Assembly: GCF_024734895.1 (NCBI RefSeq)
Contig: NZ_CP091430.1
Coordinates: 7,549,365-7,613,364, forward strand
Direction of reading: 5' to 3'
Length of the DNA: 64,000 bases
Source: Paenibacillus spongiae
Lineage (GTDB): Bacteria; Bacillota; Bacilli; Paenibacillales; Paenibacillaceae
This document shows positions 14,895-22,617 of this stretch, piece by piece; the stretch's first letter is position 1; every line of letters starts with the position of its first letter. Made by a program: the position numbers and the translations under genes. The notes below the pieces were generated by a model. That model was not told where the DNA came from and did no database searches. It saw nothing but the letters and a program-made list of their open reading frames with translations.

Positions 14895-16094
14895 GCCCTC
14901 TTTCTCTACAAAATGCCGCCCCACGGAGTAATATTCATCCTTATTCACGGCATCGTCCAGCCACTTCATCAGCTTCACCCCGTCCTGTTCGGCTTTGTAA
15001 AAATGATTTAATGGGGAGAGTGTATGCGGTGTCCTGCCCGTCTTCTCGTTAAGACCGTAATCAGTGATGTAATAATAGTAGCCTGGCAAACCTTCAGTTA
15101 GCTCTCCGGCAGATTGCAGCATGCGGGCCGACCAGCGATGCACATATTCGCCATCGTCCGAATCGTCACCATTCAGATCCTTTTCAAAGTCAAACAGCAG
15201 CTCATCATAAAGCGTATTGGACTGCAAAAGTACCGCGTTGTCCGGGAGCAGCTTGCGGTTCGCCGCGAATACGGACGAAATCAAATCGCCGTGGACTTCA
15301 TAACCAAAGGTTGCTGCAAAGTTGGCCTTCCATTCGTTATCGATAATATCCGGCCAGCGGTCGGCATTTAAGTAGGAGCCGTCCGAATATTGATAAATGC
15401 GGGCATCCGGGTAGCGTTTCGCAATCTCAGGCGCCCAGAAAGCAGCTCCGAATCCTCCGGCGCTTTCTCCCGCAATGAGGATCTTTTCCGGCGCAGCGAA
15501 ATGGTTTGCAATCCATTCCAATGCGGCGCGCGTATTGGCTTGACCGTTGTAACGCATTGTAAACGGTTTGCCTTTGGCGTCCGTGTATTCCTTGGATGCA
15601 TTCCCGATATGCAGATCACCAGTCGAATAAGGGATATATACAATATTCCAATCCTTGAACGGATTGTCAGGGTTATTATTTTTCAACAGGCCGCCAAGCG
15701 TGCTTACTTTAAAGAATGGAATGTTCGGAAAGTAATATTTGATCTCACCGTTCTTCATTACATTACTCAGACTGATCGGCTGTGCGGCAGTCGCCGCATC
15801 CCAGGCCACACCGCCCCCAGAAAAATAAATGATCAATTTATCTTCAGCAGCTGCTCCCTTATTGGCAAGTAAGTAGTATTCCGAACCGTCGGCAGAAATG
15901 ACTTGTGCATCCTGGTCAAACTTGATTTTATTCCAGACATAGCGCTCCGCAGCAGCCCATTTATCCGGTTCAGCAGGCTTTTCAAGTATGAAGAAATAAA
16001 CATAACCCGCCAAACCACCCAAAACAAGTGTAATTCCGCCTATCGCAGTCAGGAGAATCTTGTTGATTCTTTTCACTATTTTCTTTTTTGCCAC
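14880..16094 (-). CDS. Pectinacetylesterase-family alpha/beta hydrolase, membrane-anchored
   Basis: 404 residues. A basic N-terminus and one helix (about 12-34) without a clear cleavage site suggest an outward-facing membrane-anchored enzyme. The fold resembles the pectinacetylesterase (PAE/Notum) family: oxyanion region IIYFSGGGVAWDA near residue 90, nucleophile Ser in ILIAGESAGGFGA near 210, Asp in YSDGSYLN near 237, and His in SPLNHFYK near 368. Family members deacylate polysaccharides or other O-esters; the actual substrate is unknown and plant pectin is not implied. It converges with and slightly overlaps the WYL regulator. A terminator-like hairpin sits just upstream at 16147. Confidence 0.7.
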   Translation of the reverse strand: MAKKKIVKRINKILLTAIGGITLVLGGLAGYVYFFILEKPAEPDKWAAAERYVWNKIKFDQDAQVISADGSEYYLLANKGAAAEDKLIIYFSGGGVAWDAATAAQPISLSNVMKNGEIKYYFPNIPFFKVSTLGGLLKNNNPDNPFKDWNIVYIPYSTGDLHIGNASKEYTDAKGKPFTMRYNGQANTRAALEWIANHFAAPEKILIAGESAGGFGAAFWAPEIAKRYPDARIYQYSDGSYLNADRWPDIIDNEWKANFAATFGYEVHGDLISSVFAANRKLLPDNAVLLQSNTLYDELLFDFEKDLNGDDSDDGEYVHRWSARMLQSAGELTEGLPGYYYYITDYGLNEKTGRTPHTLSPLNHFYKAEQDGVKLMKWLDDAVNKDEYYSVGRHFVEKEGLLVP

Positions 16095-16146
16095 ACAAAG
16101 ACCGTCCTTTCAACCATAAAGTAGTCCACAAGTTTTTCAAATAAAA

Positions 16147-16171
16147 ACAGACGGTATTCACTACCGTCTGT
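16147..16171 (-). terminator. Terminator-like hairpin just upstream of the esterase gene
   Basis: ACAGACGGTA/TACCGTCTGT with a 5-base loop, followed on the minus strand by TTTTTATTT. It would stop minus-strand transcription coming from the right, where no intact gene remains before att-like site B. Confidence 0.65.
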
Positions 16172-16367
16172 AACGCACTGTCCTCGGTCATCTCAATCAA
16201 TAATATCAGGCTGACGATAAGCCAAAACGTGGAACTAAAGCAGCTATCTTCCTCTCCGCCCTCCTTCCATCCATAATATATCCCCCAGATCAGAGCGTAA
16301 AGTACTAACTGTTTTGGATATTTGCTTTTTTTAGGGAAATTTCACAAACTCTATACCAGTAAACATT
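16172..16367 (-). other. Possible membrane-protein remnant between the hairpin and site B
   Basis: One minus-strand frame stays open here and reads as hydrophobic, helix-like peptide (LVLYALIWGIYYGW, then FWLIVSLILLIEMTED). There is no start codon with a ribosome site. It may be the 3' end of a gene truncated at site B, which would explain the terminator. Low confidence. Confidence 0.25.
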
Positions 16368-16425
16368 ATTTTTCACCGTCACTTATGATACGGCTCAGCT
16401 TAACGGGTTTATCGGCGAAAAATAA
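16368..16425 (-). repeat. rlmH-end-like attachment repeat, site B, with inverted arms
   Basis: Minus strand 16381-16396 is GAGCCGTATCATAAGT, followed by GA; it translates as E-P-Y-H-K-stop. The outer arms TTATTTTTCGCCG and CGGTGAAAAATAA form an inverted repeat around it. It contains TATCATAAGT, the same string found in staphylococcal SCC attachment sites. It is the clearest junction in the window. Confidence 0.8.
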
Positions 16426-16534
16426 GTTTGTAATTGCAAGGTTTTACTTAAAAGAAATACAGCCATATCACTTTCGTTTCTGCAACAGTGACTATGCGCG
16501 ACGCTTTCTTGCGTTCGGGGAGCTCGATTTACGC

Positions 16535-16588
16535 TTGACACGCTACGTTTACACTTGTAAACTTTAAATATCGTTTACAAGTGTAAAC
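16535..16588 (+). promoter_or_regulatory. blaI promoter with two BlaI-type operators
   Basis: TTGACA (16535-16540), a 17-base spacer and TAAACT (16558-16563). Two perfect palindromes overlap or follow it: GTTTACACTTGTAAAC (16547-16562) and GTTTACAAGTGTAAAC (16573-16588). Both contain the TACA-NN-TGTA core of BlaI/MecI operators. The first covers the -10 region, so autorepression is expected. Confidence 0.85.
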
Positions 16589-16612
16589 AACGAGATCAAG
16601 GAGGGTGAAACG

Positions 16613-16990
16613 ATGCACGAGTCCCCACACATTACCGAGGCCGAAAGCGAAGTGATGAAGCTCCTCTGGCAAAAGGAGCCTTTGTCCGCCAGCGAGGTAA
16701 TTACCGAATTAACCCAGAAAATGAAATGGTCGGATCAGACGATTAAAACCTTCCTGAATAGGCTTCACAAGAAGAAAGCGATTCGATTCGAAAAGTCCGG
16801 CCGGAACTACCTCTACTATTCGCTGGTTTCGCATGATGAATACTTAAAAGCCGAGAATCGTTCATTCCTGAATAGAGTTTATAAAGGAGCCGTAGGGATG
16901 CTGTGCGCGAAATTTCTCGAAGAAGAGACACTCTCGGAAAAAGATATTGAGGAGCTTCAACAAATCTTGAAGAACAAGAAGAAGTTATGA
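16613..16990 (+). CDS. blaI: BlaI/MecI family transcriptional repressor
   Basis: 125 residues after an AAGGAGGGTG site. The winged helix begins ITEAESEVMKLLWQKEPLSASEV, with recognition helix WSDQTIKTFLNRLHKKKAI and wing FEKSGRNYLYYS. The C-terminal half has the dimer helices and the cleavage-prone segment typical of BlaI/MecI. The upstream palindromes carry the family's operator core. Its stop overlaps the start of the BlaR1-like sensor protease, the normal order for this system. In the classical pathway the activated sensor triggers BlaI cleavage and derepression. No beta-lactamase gene lies in the same unit, though a beta-lactamase-fold hydrolase is 1.5 kb to the right. Confidence 0.9.
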   Translation: MHESPHITEAESEVMKLLWQKEPLSASEVITELTQKMKWSDQTIKTFLNRLHKKKAIRFEKSGRNYLYYSLVSHDEYLKAENRSFLNRVYKGAVGMLCAKFLEEETLSEKDIEELQQILKNKKKL

Positions 16991-19176
16991 AGTATCTGGA
17001 AACGGTCTTTTCTCTTCTGTTCACTGCGTCACTGGCATCGACGGTAATCCTATTGTTGCTACTCTTGATTCGGAAGCTGATCCAAAAGCACCTTAAACCT
17101 AAAGTTGTTCATATATTGTGGTTTCTTGTGTTGATTAAGCTTCTGGTTCCCATTGCTCCGGAGAGTCCCATAAGCCTGTTTAATGCGCTGCCGCAAACGT
17201 TCCCGATGGAATGGAATTCTGATCAGAAGAGTAAGCAACACAATCCCTTTACTGAGACCGGTTCCAGCACGGAAATTCAATCCAATTATATTGATGTAAA
17301 AAAACAGCTTCCCGAGTTCACCCCGAACCGGGTGAACGAACCAGGATCTTCAGTCATAACACGTTCTTCTCAAGACAATTTCCCAGGGGCCACGGATGGA
17401 CTGACTTGGCAATCGATTGGCTCGCTGGTATGGCTTGTAGGGCTTCTATGCTTGGGTGGATATTACCTGTTTAGCGCGCTGATTTTCAGAAAAAGAGTCG
17501 GAAACTCCCTAAAGATCGAGGACGCTGAAGTACTCACCGTTCTTGAGGCGTGCAAAGAGAAGCTGAACATTAAAAAACGGATATACGCCTATGAAACAAG
17601 CCATCTTCGCAGCCCTTGTCTTTATGGCTTATGGAAGCCGAGGATTTATTTGCCCGAAGATATCGGCACGATCGCCGATTCAAATCAGCTGACGCATATC
17701 CTGATGCATGAGCTGATTCACTACAAGCGTAAGGACTTATGGTTTAACTCCCTGTGGGCTCTTTCCGTAGGGATGCATTGGTACAACCCTTTGGTGTGGC
17801 TTTCCGTAAGAAAGATGAAAGCCGACCAGGAGGTGGCCTGCGACGCGAGTGTTCTTGAAGCGCTGGGCGAGCGTGAAGCTGTGTCCTATGGCATGACCTT
17901 ACTTATGCTGTCGCGTTCATTTTCCCAACAATCCTCTCCTCGGATCAACCTATCGCATTTTGGGGACAGCAAATATGAAGCGAAACGGAGAATAATGATG
18001 ATCACCTCGTTTAAGAAAGGTTCGTACAAGCTATCCGCCGCTTCTATTCTCTTGGTTATTGTTTTGAGTGCCATCTTGCTCACCAATGCGTCGGATGCCG
18101 GGAAGGGTACCGAGTTGGATACTGCTGCCCAAGCAGCAAACCCTGGTTTGGATCTATATCCTATTTACAACGATTCGTTCAGATGGTTTCATAGTCTCGA
18201 TCGGGCACTCGATTTTCCGAAATATAGCTTTAAAATACCTGATTATCTTCCTGAAGGTTATCAGTTGGAGAATGTATTATATTATAGAAATTTCACCAGC
18301 AGCAACGATGCCGATCTAATTGATGTAGCATCCATTACTTTTGTATCTAACTTTGGCAAACAAAATGAACAAATCATAGAAGTGAAAGCTTCCAAGGGCA
18401 ATGGCAATTTGTTGGAGCACAATCAATTGCGGGGGGCTCCCCAAAGTGCAAACGAGACTCCTGAATACCGACAGGAAGCTGTTACGATCGGCAATGTCAA
18501 AGGCACTTTATTCACGGATAAGAGACGCTATAAGCAAAGGCCAGAAACGGGCAAAAGCTTCTACTGGCAGGATGACAGTGTTTGGTATGCAATCGATTAT
18601 TATAGCGAGCATATGTCGCAAAAAGAGCTCACAAAAATGGTGCAATCCTTTGTTTTCCCGCAGCAAGTTCAGCATGTCCGCTACGACGGTGATGGAAATT
18701 CATTTCCTCTTTATGATGAAAAGGATTTGCTTGCAGCGAAGAACATTCTCGGCTTTAAGGTGAAAATCCCGTTGGAATTGCCCGGGCTTAAGCTGAGCGG
18801 TTCGAGATTGCTCAGGGCTGGCGATCAGAATACCGGGTATTCGTTCAGACAAGCGACGGACGCTCTATGGACAGACTATGGCGCACCGCACGATTCCTCA
18901 ATCTATGATGTAAGCGATAATTTCTCGCTTTATCAGAGCAAGGAGCCGCTTTTCGACACGTCCAAGCTCTCGCTCACTCGATTGCTGAAGATTAATGGCG
19001 TCGAAATTTCGGCTTATGAAGACAAGAACCATGTTTACTTCGCACCCAGCAAAGACGTAAAATTGCCTTATTACTTGTGGAAGCAGGACGATATTTATTA
19101 TACTGCCGTTTTCTCTGGCATGGACAAGTACCAGGAAGACAACCTGAAAGCTATAATTTCGGTTCCCGTGCAATGA
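16987..19176 (+). CDS. BlaR1-like M56 metallopeptidase with a DUF4367-type C-terminal sensor
   Basis: 729 residues. The N-terminal half is an M56 membrane peptidase: helices near 8-25, 37-55, 145-165 and 350-368, with the zinc motif HELIHYKRKD near residue 242 and the distal acidic residue in ADQEVACDASVLE. The C-terminal 350 residues do not form a penicillin-binding domain. They resemble DUF4367/RsiW-type sensor modules, with two repeats of the pattern F-KIPDYLPEGYQLE and FKVKIPLELPGLKL, and no SxxK/SxN/KTG set is visible. It is therefore probably not a beta-lactam receptor and may sense other envelope signals to relieve BlaI. Overlaps blaI by 4 bases. Confidence 0.8.
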   Translation: MKYLETVFSLLFTASLASTVILLLLLLIRKLIQKHLKPKVVHILWFLVLIKLLVPIAPESPISLFNALPQTFPMEWNSDQKSKQHNPFTETGSSTEIQSNYIDVKKQLPEFTPNRVNEPGSSVITRSSQDNFPGATDGLTWQSIGSLVWLVGLLCLGGYYLFSALIFRKRVGNSLKIEDAEVLTVLEACKEKLNIKKRIYAYETSHLRSPCLYGLWKPRIYLPEDIGTIADSNQLTHILMHELIHYKRKDLWFNSLWALSVGMHWYNPLVWLSVRKMKADQEVACDASVLEALGEREAVSYGMTLLMLSRSFSQQSSPRINLSHFGDSKYEAKRRIMMITSFKKGSYKLSAASILLVIVLSAILLTNASDAGKGTELDTAAQAANPGLDLYPIYNDSFRWFHSLDRALDFPKYSFKIPDYLPEGYQLENVLYYRNFTSSNDADLIDVASITFVSNFGKQNEQIIEVKASKGNGNLLEHNQLRGAPQSANETPEYRQEAVTIGNVKGTLFTDKRRYKQRPETGKSFYWQDDSVWYAIDYYSEHMSQKELTKMVQSFVFPQQVQHVRYDGDGNSFPLYDEKDLLAAKNILGFKVKIPLELPGLKLSGSRLLRAGDQNTGYSFRQATDALWTDYGAPHDSSIYDVSDNFSLYQSKEPLFDTSKLSLTRLLKINGVEISAYEDKNHVYFAPSKDVKLPYYLWKQDDIYYTAVFSGMDKYQEDNLKAIISVPVQ

Positions 19177-19220
19177 TCCGAGGGGAAAAGGGGTTGCTTT
19201 CGGAAATAGCCTGAATAAGC

Positions 19221-19256
19221 AAGTCCCTCTCGATCATTTTTCGGGAGGGGCTTCCT
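19221..19256 (+). terminator. Terminator after blaR1-like gene
   Basis: AAGTCCCTCTCGA pairs with TCGGGAGGGGCTT, allowing two G-U pairs, with a short loop and trailing CCTT. It lies between the gene stop and att-like site C. Confidence 0.6.
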
Positions 19257-19274
19257 TGTAATCTTTCGCAGTAT

Positions 19275-19332
19275 AGTTCGCCATTACTTGTGGTACGGCT
19301 CAGCTTATCATATCCAAGGCGAAATTTCAGGG
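19275..19332 (-). repeat. rlmH-end-like attachment repeat, site C
   Basis: Minus strand 19286-19301 reads GAGCCGTACCACAAGT, followed by AATGGCGAA; it translates as E-P-Y-H-K-stop with a synonymous CAC. It is preceded by AAGCT as in site B, and by GAAATTTCGCC as the outer arm. It separates the BlaI/BlaR1 unit from the transporter/hydrolase unit. Confidence 0.75.
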
Positions 19333-19358
19333 CACCTGCAATGGTGCAACCTTGAGCT

Positions 19359-20585
19359 TTACAATAAAGCCTCCTCCCGCCGTTCTCGTTTGGATACCCT
19401 TTTTTCCTTTATACCTTTTGAGTTAAAGAGAAAAATTTTTATTATAATACAAGCAAGGGCTAACACAATGAACAGCAAGCCGCTCCATATGGTCCCTTTC
19501 ACGCCTAAAAAATTAATAAACATCCCGCCTGCTGCCGAACCGATGAACACGCCAAGATTGATGAAAGAAATATACAGTCCAGTAGCAAATTCAGGCGCTT
19601 CGGGAGCCTCGGATGTTAACCATATCTGCGTTATAATGAGTCCGCTGGTATGAACCGCTCCCCACAAGACCATGATCAAAATAATTGGTACTATTGACGA
19701 CGATTCTCTTAAGTAAAGCAAAAAGTAAGAGAGCGCTAATGCGATCGGTTGGAACACAGCCGTTCTTGCCATATTGATTCCAATCAGCCTCCCCGCGAGC
19801 AAGTTGCCGGCCACCCCCCCGACACCAAATATGACAAGCATGACACTGACGGTCTCTCCGTTCATACCCATCACTTGTTCCAAATATTCGGCAGAATAAC
19901 TATAGACCGAAAACATTGCCGCAAATATAAAAGTTGCAGCGCCAATATTGATCCAAAGGGGGATTTTACGCAATATACCGAGCTGCTTCCCATAAGTTAC
20001 TTTCTCCGCTTTCGGCGTTTTCGGAAGCATAATTGCGATCCCGATACCAGCAGCGATGTTGACAAGGGTACAGAATAGAAAAGCGGCCTCGAATGAGAAT
20101 TGATGCTGGATATAGGTTGTTATCGGAATTCCAAGTACCATGCCCATACTGGTCCCGACAAATGCTTTGGCGGAAGCTTGCGTCGCTTTTTCCTTGGCAT
20201 ACAGTGAAATAGCCGTGACAAAAGCCAAAGAAAAATAGACGGGATGGAACAAAGCCGGAATCATACGAAGCGCCAGCAAAACATAAAAATTCGGAGCGAA
20301 AGCTGACAAGAAACTGCTCCCGGCAAAAATGAACAGACATGTCATCAGCACATTTTTGCGGTTAAGTTTGGAAAGCAGTAATACCATAAAGGGACCAAAC
20401 AATGCGATGACAATCGCAAACGCGCCAACGAGCATCCCGGCCTGAGATGTACTGATGCTGTAGCGTTCAATTATTGCCGGCAGTATCCCGACAACGCCGA
20501 ATTCAATTGTGTATACGCCGAATAAACCCAGTGCAATGAAAAATATAGGGTTAATGGTCCGTTTAACAGAACTGAATTGAACCAA
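19359..20585 (-). CDS. MFS transporter, drug/arabinose-efflux type
   Basis: About 408 residues. I place the start at the TTG at 20585, eight bases after GGGAG. The open frame runs much further upstream, but that part only shadows the neighbouring hydrolase gene. Twelve membrane helices are visible. The first is FFIALGLFGVYTIEFGVVGILP, followed by motif A-like KLNRKNVL after helix 2 and FVGTSMGMVLGIPITTYI in helix 5. The layout matches AraJ/YdhP-type proton-coupled exporters. It is probably cotranscribed with, or follows, the serine hydrolase gene, although a hairpin separates them. It is the last gene before att-like site C. Confidence 0.8.
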   Translation of the reverse strand: MVQFSSVKRTINPIFFIALGLFGVYTIEFGVVGILPAIIERYSISTSQAGMLVGAFAIVIALFGPFMVLLLSKLNRKNVLMTCLFIFAGSSFLSAFAPNFYVLLALRMIPALFHPVYFSLAFVTAISLYAKEKATQASAKAFVGTSMGMVLGIPITTYIQHQFSFEAAFLFCTLVNIAAGIGIAIMLPKTPKAEKVTYGKQLGILRKIPLWINIGAATFIFAAMFSVYSYSAEYLEQVMGMNGETVSVMLVIFGVGGVAGNLLAGRLIGINMARTAVFQPIALALSYFLLYLRESSSIVPIILIMVLWGAVHTSGLIITQIWLTSEAPEAPEFATGLYISFINLGVFIGSAAGGMFINFLGVKGTIWSGLLFIVLALACIIIKIFLFNSKGIKEKRVSKRERREEALL

Positions 20586-20606
20586 CCTCTTCACTCCCTT
20601 GTATAA

Positions 20607-20642
20607 AAGAGCCTGGTCCGGATCATACCGTACTAGGCTCTT
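20607..20642 (-). terminator. Hairpin between hydrolase and MFS genes
   Basis: AAGAGCCT/AGGCTCTT around a 20-base loop, followed on the minus strand by TTTAT. It could be a terminator or an attenuator for the MFS gene. Confidence 0.45.
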
Positions 20643-20652
20643 AAACGATTCT

Positions 20653-21801
20653 TTATTGCTTGATTCCGTCGTAAACGGCTTTGCAGAGATCGACGGTAAA
20701 CTGGCCCGACATGCCTTCCAGCGCGGTATTGGTAAATGCCACAACGCTGAGCTTCCGCTCAGGATCAACGAACCACGAATGGCCGTAGGTCCCGCCCATC
20801 CGCCAGGTGCCCGGCGATTCCGGCGTGCCTGCTGCGACAGGATCCTTAAGCAGCGTAAATCCAAGACCGAAGCCTCTGCCCGGCCAATAAGCCATCGGCA
20901 GATCGCCGATCTGGTTTGCCGTCATTTCGCGAACCAGCCGCTCAGGCAGCAGCGGCGTTCCTCCCTTGCGCAATGTTTCCAGCAGCCGTACAAAGTCACG
21001 GGCGCTTCCAACCATGCCGGCTCCGCCGGAAGGATAAGCCGATTCGTCAAGCGCCCGGCTAGGGGCAAGCCGGAAGCCCGCCGTGCCTTCCAAGAATGCC
21101 AGGCTATCGGTATCATACATAGGCCGCGGCACAGGAACATCATCGGCATATGATGTGGTCAGCCGCTCCGGGTCAACGGCAGTAAACCCTGTGTCATTCA
21201 TGCCAAGCGGTTTCAGCACCAAGGAATGAACGGCTTCTTGAAGCGGCATTTCAGTAACCATGGCGATAACGGCGCCCAGCACATCTGTCGCGATCGAATA
21301 CTTCCACTGAGTGCCTGGCGTGTAAAGGAGCGGAACGGAGGCAATACGGCGCAGGTTCTCTTCCAATGTGATACCGGCCTGGTCCATCCCATCCGACACC
21401 CCTGCACGGTGATAGGGACCATTCTCTTCCTGAAAGAAACGGTAAGTCAGCCCCGCCGTGTGCGTCATTAAATGCCGAATCGTGAGCTCCGCGATTTCGC
21501 CATTTTGCAAACGCGGCTGAAAGTATGGAAGCCATCGATCAACGCGGTCGTCTAGTTGGAGCCGTCCTTGCGATACGAGTACCAAGGCAGCCGTTGAAAC
21601 GATCGGTTTCGATACGGAAGCAAGCCTGAACAAAGCATTTTCTTGCATCGGATTGTTCCTCTCACGGTCGGCAAAACCGGCAGCACCGTTATAAACCAGT
21701 GCTCCGTCTACCGCCACCTTAACAACAGCGCCAACCAGCCGATTATCGGCAAGAGTACGCTCGATGACTTCATCTATGCTTGTATCCAAATTCTTACTCA
21801 A
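20653..21801 (-). CDS. Beta-lactamase-fold serine hydrolase (class C/esterase type)
   Basis: 382 residues starting at TTG after an AAAGG site. The nucleophile motif is SVSK near residue 63 (S-x-x-K), the second motif Y-S-I near 168 in place of Y-A-N, and a third motif GHSWF near 345 in place of K-T-G. These variants are common in the Beta-lactamase (PF00144) esterases and D-aminopeptidases and do not predict antibiotic hydrolysis. There is no signal peptide, so the enzyme is probably cytoplasmic. It is divergent from the Lrp-type regulator at 21974, with about 170 bases between starts, suggesting that the regulator controls it. Confidence 0.8.
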   Translation of the reverse strand: MSKNLDTSIDEVIERTLADNRLVGAVVKVAVDGALVYNGAAGFADRERNNPMQENALFRLASVSKPIVSTAALVLVSQGRLQLDDRVDRWLPYFQPRLQNGEIAELTIRHLMTHTAGLTYRFFQEENGPYHRAGVSDGMDQAGITLEENLRRIASVPLLYTPGTQWKYSIATDVLGAVIAMVTEMPLQEAVHSLVLKPLGMNDTGFTAVDPERLTTSYADDVPVPRPMYDTDSLAFLEGTAGFRLAPSRALDESAYPSGGAGMVGSARDFVRLLETLRKGGTPLLPERLVREMTANQIGDLPMAYWPGRGFGLGFTLLKDPVAAGTPESPGTWRMGGTYGHSWFVDPERKLSVVAFTNTALEGMSGQFTVDLCKAVYDGIKQ

Positions 21802-21973
21802 CTATCATCATCCTTTCTCAATAGTTAAAGTCTTGATTACTTTACTATTGTGAGTTTATTATAATTATTAAGTTCAGTGATTTACATAAAGCATTCAAGT
21901 TATATCTACCCTAAAACAAAGAAAAAACAGTTAGTTGATGTGGAAATCCTTAAAATTAAAGGAGCCGATTTCG

Positions 21974-22435
21974 ATGGACCATATTGATAAGCAAATTCTA
22001 TACTATCTTCAAAGCCAGGCAAGAATTTCAATGACGGAATTAGGCAAGTGTGTCGGGTTATCGCAACCCGCAGTAACGGAGAGAGTAAGGCGCATGGAGG
22101 AAAAAGGAACCATTGAGGAGTACCGCACCATGATTTCCCCTGAAAAAATCGGAAAACGCGCAGCGGCCTACATTCTGTTTCGTACAAGGGAGTGTCATGC
22201 ATTCCTTGATTTTTGCCGCTCATCTCCCGATGTCATCGAATGCCATCGTATAAGCGGAGAACACAACTATTTATTGAAAGTAATGACTGAGTCCACACGA
22301 TCTCTCGAAGAGTTCGGAAATCAATGCGATAAATACGGGACCTACACGATCCTCATCGTAATGTCATCGCCAATCGGGACTAAGTTTCTTATCCCTTCGC
22401 TGGAAGAGGTAAGCGTACTTGCCGAGTTAGATTAA
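21974..22435 (+). CDS. Lrp/AsnC family transcriptional regulator
   Basis: 153 residues from the ATG at 21974, nine bases after AAAGGAG. N-terminal HTH: IDKQILYYLQSQARISMTEL, then GLSQPAVTERVRRMEEKG. The C-terminal RAM/ligand-binding domain runs from about residue 60, with VIECHRISGEHNYLLKV. Such proteins bind amino acids or related small molecules and usually act on a divergent gene. Here that is the serine hydrolase and perhaps the MFS exporter beyond it. It is the gene nearest to the rlmH 3' end and ends about 165 bases from it. Confidence 0.88.
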   Translation: MDHIDKQILYYLQSQARISMTELGKCVGLSQPAVTERVRRMEEKGTIEEYRTMISPEKIGKRAAAYILFRTRECHAFLDFCRSSPDVIECHRISGEHNYLLKVMTESTRSLEEFGNQCDKYGTYTILIVMSSPIGTKFLIPSLEEVSVLAELD

Positions 22436-22455
22436 TGCGGCTCCGCACAACAAAA

Positions 22456-22482
22456 AGGAATCCGGTGTCAATCCGAATTCCT
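22456..22482 (+). terminator. Weak terminator after the Lrp-type gene
   Basis: AGGAATCCGG pairs with CCGAATTCCT with one mismatch and a 7-base loop. There is no long T-run. Confidence 0.4.
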
Positions 22483-22579
22483 GGCAATATGATTTAGCGT
22501 GGGCCTTATAAGCTTATCGGTTGCAAACAGGGGAAACAAGATAGTCCTCTCGGGCAGCATTCCGCGCCCAGTAGGCAGC

Positions 22580-22617
22580 TGAAGCGTAATTTTTCGCCGT
22601 TACTTATGGTACGGCTC
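22580..22617 (-). repeat. rlmH 3' end, attachment site D (host copy)
   Basis: Contains the last codons and stop of rlmH (GAGCCGTACCATAAGTAA) followed by CGGCGAAAAATTACG. The bases after the stop match the arm found after the core at site B, and inverted copies of it precede the cores at A and B. This is the equivalent of the orfX integration point of staphylococcal SCC elements. Confidence 0.75.

Noticed and set aside
16987..19176. BlaR1 as a true beta-lactam sensor
   Set aside because: The C-terminal part lacks the SxxK, SxN and KTG motifs of the penicillin-binding sensor domain.
19286..20864. MFS gene as a 501-residue protein
   Set aside because: The first 93 residues only mirror the neighbouring hydrolase gene on another frame; they show no membrane segment and have no ribosome site. 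The TTG at 20585 fits better.
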